From positions 1 through 18,027 of the forward strand of contig CALEOQ010000273.1 of NCBI GenBank assembly GCA_937910255.1: a DNA stretch of 18,027 nt, written 5' to 3'. The DNA is from an uncultured Caulobacteraceae bacterium. GTDB lineage: Bacteria; Pseudomonadota; Alphaproteobacteria; Caulobacterales; Caulobacteraceae. The position numbers and the translations under genes are program-made. How positions within the stretch are numbered: position 1 is the first letter of the stretch; every line of letters begins with the position of its first letter. The notes under the pieces are model-generated. The model made no database searches. It was given only the letters and a program-made list of their open reading frames with translations, and had not been told where the DNA came from. Below, one piece after another: positions 14,206-18,027 of this stretch.

Positions 14206-15354
14206 TCAGCCGAGGTCGTCGTCCTCATCGTCCTTGAAGGCGCCGAACAGGGTCAGGCCGTCGATGGTGGTGGCGCCCTTGGTCTTGCGCACGGTGCGCA
14301 CCGCGCCGTGCGCCTTGAGCGCCTCGGCCAGGCGTTCGGAGTGGGTGACCAGCCAGACCTGGGTGCGCTCGGCGGCCTTGGCGATCAGGGCGGCCAGGGG
14401 CTCCATCAGATCGGGATGCAGGCTGGCCTCGGGCTCGTTGAGCGCGATGAACGGCGGCAGCCGGTAGGCGAGCAGGGCGCCGGCCAGGGCCAGGAAGCGC
14501 AGGGTGCCGTCCGACAGCTCGGCGGGCTCAAACACCCGGTTGGGAAATTCTGGCAGGCGCAGGCCGAAGGTGGCGGTCCGCTCCGGAAAGGGCAGGCTGA
14601 GCACCGCGCCGGGAAAGGCGCTGGCCACCGCCTCGTCCAGGTCACGCCGATCCTGCCGGATATGGGCGAGCGTTGCGAAGACCGCCGCCAGGTTGGCGCC
14701 GTCCGAGGCCAGCGTCGGGGCGGCCACGGCCACGCAGGGCCGGCGCAGGGCTGACTCCGCATCGGTGCGAACGTCGTGATAGAAGCGCCATTCCAGCAGG
14801 GTTCGCCGCACGGCGTCGAGTTCCGGATAGCGGGCCGGATCCTCCAGGCGCCCCAGCAGGGTCTCGGAGGCGAGCAGGTCGATGTCGAGTTCGGCCGGCC
14901 GGCCCTCGGCGTCTCGCGCCATCACCGAGGCGTTGCGGCGCTCCACCAGGCGCGTGCGGCGCTGGCCCGACAGATAGGTCAGGCTTTCAGCCTTGACCTG
15001 CGGCTCCAGGTCGAAGGCCGCGGCGGTGACCTTCTGCGGGAAGCCCACCTCCACCTCATAGCGGAAGGCGCTGTTGCGGGCGCCGGGCGCCGCCAGGGTG
15101 ACCGACAAACCGATGCGGGGCGGCTCCTTGGCCTTGCGCGGGCCCGCCCACATGGCCAGGTCCAGGCCCTCGGCGGCCAGGCGCGCGCCGAGCTGGTTCT
15201 GGGCGGCGGCCTGCAACAGGTCCAGCGCCCGGTAGATGTTGGACTTGCCGACGCCATTCGCCCCTACGAAGACGTCGAGGCGCGACATCGGATAGGTGAT
15301 GGCCCGCAGCGACCGGTAGCCTGAGACCGAGATGTCGCGGACAGGCAGGTCCAT
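14206..15354 (-). CDS. SMC/RecF-like AAA-family ATPase of unknown role
   Basis: Predicted soluble ABC-type ATPase, 382 residues, resembling the stand-alone RecF-like ATPases (COG4637-type by my recollection; not searched). Visible features: Walker A GANGVGKS at 31-38; ABC signature LSDGT at 280-284; Walker B FIALNEPEASLHP at 302-314; and switch His338 in VTHSERL. The usual Walker B Asp is Asn307, with catalytic Glu308 retained; ALNEPE occurs in relatives, so this is probably a family trait. There is no long coiled coil, no TOPRIM or nuclease domain, and the C-terminus is acidic (DDEDDD). ATG 15354 follows the topA stop by six bases, so coupling to topA is likely. The partner or substrate is unknown; a DNA repair or chromosome-maintenance role is a guess from fold and neighbours. 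Confidence 0.88.
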   Translation of the reverse strand: MDLPVRDISVSGYRSLRAITYPMSRLDVFVGANGVGKSNIYRALDLLQAAAQNQLGARLAAEGLDLAMWAGPRKAKEPPRIGLSVTLAAPGARNSAFRYEVEVGFPQKVTAAAFDLEPQVKAESLTYLSGQRRTRLVERRNASVMARDAEGRPAELDIDLLASETLLGRLEDPARYPELDAVRRTLLEWRFYHDVRTDAESALRRPCVAVAAPTLASDGANLAAVFATLAHIRQDRRDLDEAVASAFPGAVLSLPFPERTATFGLRLPEFPNRVFEPAELSDGTLRFLALAGALLAYRLPPFIALNEPEASLHPDLMEPLAALIAKAAERTQVWLVTHSERLAEALKAHGAVRTVRKTKGATTIDGLTLFGAFKDDEDDDLG

Positions 15355-15360
15355 GGCCGC

Positions 15361-17953
15361 CTAGCCCGTCGGCGTCGTCTTGGCGGGCGCCTTCTTGGCG
15401 GCGGGTTTCTTGGCCGCAGGCTTTTTGGCCGCCGGCTTTTTCGCGGCCGTCTTCGCCGCCGGCGCCTTTTCGGCCTTCTCCGCCTTGGGCTTGGCGGGCG
15501 CCTTCTTCACCGGCTTCTTCTTGCCTCCGCCCTTGGCTTCGCGTTCGGCCAGCAGAGCGACCGCCTGTTCCAGGGTCACGTCCTGCGGATCGCCGCCGCG
15601 GGGCACATTGGCGTTGGTCGCGCCGTGCTTGATGTAGGGGCCATAGCGCCCCGACAGCACCCGCACAGGCTGGCCGTCGGCCGGGTGAGCGCCCAGCTCC
15701 TTCAGGGCCGTCGCCTCGCCGCGGCGGCCCTTGCCGCCGGCCTTCTTCTCGGCGATCAGCGCCACGGCCCGGTTGAGGCCGACCTCGAACACCTCGTCGA
15801 TGCTCTCCAGATTGGCGTAGGCGCCGTTGTGCTGAACGAACGGCCCATAGCGGCCGAGGCCCGCCAGGATCATCTGGCCGTCCTCGGGATGGGCGCCGAC
15901 CTCGCGCGGCAGGCGCAGCAGGCGCAGGCCCTTTTCCAGGTCCATGGCCGCGGGCGACCAGGTCTTGGGCAGGCTGGAGCGCTTGGGCTTGTCGCCTTCG
16001 CCCAACTGCACATAGGGGCCAAACCGGCCGCTCTTCAGATAGACGATCAGCCCAGTCTCGGGATCGGTCCCCAGCTCGCGATCGCCATTGGCGGCGTCGG
16101 CCTCGTCGCCCTCGGTCTGGGCGATGGGCCGGGTGAAGCGGCATTCGGGATAGTTGGAGCAGCCGATGAAGGCGCCGAACTTGCCGGTCTTCAGCGACAG
16201 CCGACCGGTGCCGCAGGTCGGACAGGCTCGGGGATCGGCGCCGTCGCCCTTGTCGGGGAAGATGTGCGGACCCAGGGCGTCGTTCAGGGCGTCCAGCACG
16301 TTGGTGACGCGCAGCTCGGAGATTTCGCCGACGGCGGCGTGGAAGTCCTGCCAGAACTCCCGCAGCAGCACCTTCCAGTCCAGTTCCCCGGCCGAGACCA
16401 GGTCGAGCTTCTCCTCCAGGGCGGCGGTGAAGTCGTACTCCACATAACGGCGGAAGAACTGCTCGAGGAAGGCGGTGACCAGCCGGCCCTTGTCCTCGGG
16501 CACGAACCGGTTCTTGTCCATCTTCACATAGTCGCGGTCGCGCAGCACGGTCAGCACCGAGGCGTAGGTCGAGGGCCGGCCGATGCCGAGCTCCTCCATC
16601 TTCTTGACCAGGCTGGCTTCCGAATAGCGGGGCGGCGGCTCGGTGAAGTGCTGGGCGGCGCGGGCGGCGGCGACCTTGGCGCTCGCCCCCTGGGTCACCT
16701 GGGGCAGGCGGCCGGATTCCTCGTCGTCGGCGTCGTCGCGGCCCTCCTCGTAGACCGCCAGATAGCCGTCGAACAGGATCACCTGGCCGGTGGCCCGCAG
16801 GCCGGTCTGGCCATCGGCGCTCTCCAGCTCGATGGTGGTGCGCTCGATGCGGGCGCTCTCCATCTGGGAGGCGATCATCCGCTTCCAGATCAGCTCGTAG
16901 AGCCGGCCAAGATCTCCGTCCAGCCGCAGGGAGCCGGGATTGCGGGCCAGGCTGGTGGGTCGGATTGCTTCGTGGGCCTCCTGGGCGTTCTTGGCCTTGG
17001 TGCGATAGATGCGCGCCTGCTCGGGCACATAGTCCTTGCCGTAGACGCCGGCGATGACCATCCGGGCCTCGTCCAGGGCCTCGGGCGCGGCCTGGACGCC
17101 GTCGGTCCGCATGTAGGTGATCAGGCCGACGGTCTCGCCGCCGATGTCCACGCCCTCATAGAGCTTCTGGGCGGCCTGCATGGTGCGCTGAGCCGAGAAG
17201 CCGAGCTTGCGGGAAGCCTCCTGCTGCAGGGTCGAGGTGGTGAAGGGCGGTGCAGGCGAGCGCTTGGCCGGCTTCTTCTCCACCGAGGCGATGGTGAAGC
17301 TGGCGGCCTGGACGGCGGCCTTGGCGGCTTCGGCGGCGGCCTCGTCGCCCAGGTCGAACTTGGTCAGGCGCTTGGCCTGATGCTTGACCAGGCGGGCCAC
17401 GAAGGGGTCGCCCCCGGCCGACACGTCGGCGTCGACCGTCCAGTATTCCTGGGTCTTGAACCGCTCGATCTCGAGCTCGCGGTCGACGATCAGGCGCAGG
17501 GCCACCGACTGCACCCGGCCGGCCGAGCGCGAACCCGGCAGCTTGCGCCACAGCACCGGCGAAAGGGTGAAGCCCACCAGGTAGTCCAGGGCGCGGCGGG
17601 CGAGGTAGGCCTCGACCAGCTCCATGTCGATGTCCCGCGGGGCCTTCATGGCCTCGGTGACGGCGGACTTGGTGATGGCGTTGAACACCACCCGTTGGAC
17701 CTGGGCGCCCTTGATGACCTTCTTCTTCTGAAGGACCTCCAGCACGTGCCAGGAGATGGCCTCGCCCTCGCGGTCGGGGTCGGTGGCCAGGATCAGGCGG
17801 TCGGCCCCCTTCATCGCCTCGGCGATGTCGTTGAGCCGTTTGGCGGACTTGGCGTCCACGTCCCAGCTCATGGCGAAGTCCTCGTCCGGTCGGACGGAGC
17901 CATCCTTGGGCGGCAGATCGCGCACATGGCCGTACGAGGCCAGCACGACATAG
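15361..17953 (-). CDS. topA: DNA topoisomerase I (type IA), N-terminus cut off
   Basis: Relaxes negative supercoils through a transient 5'-phosphotyrosine break. 863 genuine residues remain. The frame runs into adapter at base 17954, replacing roughly the first two dozen residues (the start of the TOPRIM domain) with an adapter-coded stretch ending SSDVCSSDL. Visible features: TOPRIM acidic motif DPDREGE at 58-64 of the fragment; RSAGRVQSVALRLIVDRE at 142-159; and catalytic Tyr280 in LITYMRTDG. These are followed by one four-cysteine zinc motif (CPTC and CSNYPEC), three repeats of the type SGRFGPYVQ, GRYGPFVQ and GRYGPYIK, and a Lys/Ala/Pro tail built on repeated AAKKP units. The tail probably binds DNA. 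First gene of topA-ATPase-rnr as far as can be seen. Confidence 0.96.
15385..15510 (-). repeat. Low-complexity Lys/Ala/Pro-coding tail of topA
   Basis: Within the last 50 or so codons of topA, the unit AAKKP is repeated in tandem and merges into imperfect KAPAK, KAEK and KPKA variants. At DNA level this shows as repeats around GCCGCCGGCTTTTT on the plus strand. Such histone-H1-like tails are common at the C-terminus of alphaproteobacterial topoisomerases. They vary in length by slippage and can be collapsed in short-read assemblies. Confidence 0.7.
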
Positions 17954-18027
17954 AGATCGGAAGAGCACACGTCTGAACTCCAGTCACGTCGCAACCTCGT
18001 ATGCCGTCTTCTCCGTGAAAAAAAAAA
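17954..18027 (+). other. Illumina index (P7) adapter with poly-A end (artefact)
   Basis: The sequence from AGATCGGAAGAGCACACGTC through CCAGTCAC is the TruSeq index adapter. The six bases GTCGCA sit in the index position. Next comes ACCTCGTATGCCGTCTTCT, which is the flow-cell part with one mismatch, then a degraded end and a run of A from 18018, as seen when reads pass beyond the adapter. Genuine insert ends at 17953. On the minus strand the adapter creates a false N-terminus for topA. Confidence 0.97.

Noticed and set aside
14206..15354. Possible anti-phage defence ATPase (OLD or Septu type)
   Set aside because: There is no TOPRIM domain and no adjacent nuclease gene, and the neighbours are housekeeping genes. 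A RecF-like ATPase alone is not evidence for defence.
15625..17976. Very long open frame (783 codons) on the plus strand opposite topA
   Set aside because: topA on the other strand has full domain and motif content. High GC with G/C at third positions keeps antisense frames open; the translation is low-complexity Gly/Ala/Leu/His/Gln and has no family features.

Overview
The window looks like a chromosomal segment from a high-GC alphaproteobacterium of the Caulobacteraceae (Caulobacter/Phenylobacterium type). The main evidence is an adjacent divK-pleD pair. The predicted PleD has 454 residues, with its phospho-acceptor Asp, its RxxD inhibition site and its GGEEF motif at the same residue numbers as in the well-studied Caulobacter PleD. 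A near-consensus CtrA box lies upstream of divK. Both ends of the record are not biological. Bases 1-153 and 17954-18027 are Illumina adapter sequence, so the genuine insert is about 154-17953, and both terminal genes (dinB and topA) are cut off by adapter.

Layout. (1) 154-2796, minus strand: an apparent operon of a HAD-like hydrolase, a ROK-family sugar kinase and a DNA polymerase IV with an N-terminal zinc ribbon. (2) 2797-4657, plus strand: the cell-cycle regulators divK and pleD behind a CtrA-type promoter element. (3) 4658-5486: a strong bidirectional terminator, rpmG (ribosomal protein L33) on the minus strand with a good promoter, and a divergent glyoxalase-fold (VOC) protein. (4) 5483-7605, minus strand: a compact NUDIX hydrolase, NADPH-dependent FMN reductase and pirin operon. 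(5) 7606-11862: an accessory-looking stretch with lower GC and longer intergenic gaps. It holds a secreted S41-type peptidase, a divergent AraC/GyrI-like regulator, an orphan lipoprotein and about 400 bases without a convincing gene. (6) 11863-17953, minus strand: topA, an SMC/RecF-like AAA ATPase and rnr (RNase R), closely spaced and probably co-transcribed.

How the genes relate. DivK and PleD are linked response regulators of the Caulobacter cell cycle: DivK controls the CtrA pathway, and PleD makes c-di-GMP during the swarmer-to-stalked transition. The topA-ATPase-rnr block is a nucleic-acid housekeeping cluster. The NUDIX, reductase and pirin genes suggest redox or metabolite damage control, which is inferred from family membership only. 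I found no RNA genes, insertion sequences, CRISPR arrays, phage genes or recognisable defence system. Nothing in the window is clearly a new biological system. The least explained parts are the orphan lipoprotein in the lower-GC stretch, the ATPase lodged between topA and rnr, and a composition shift inside dinB.
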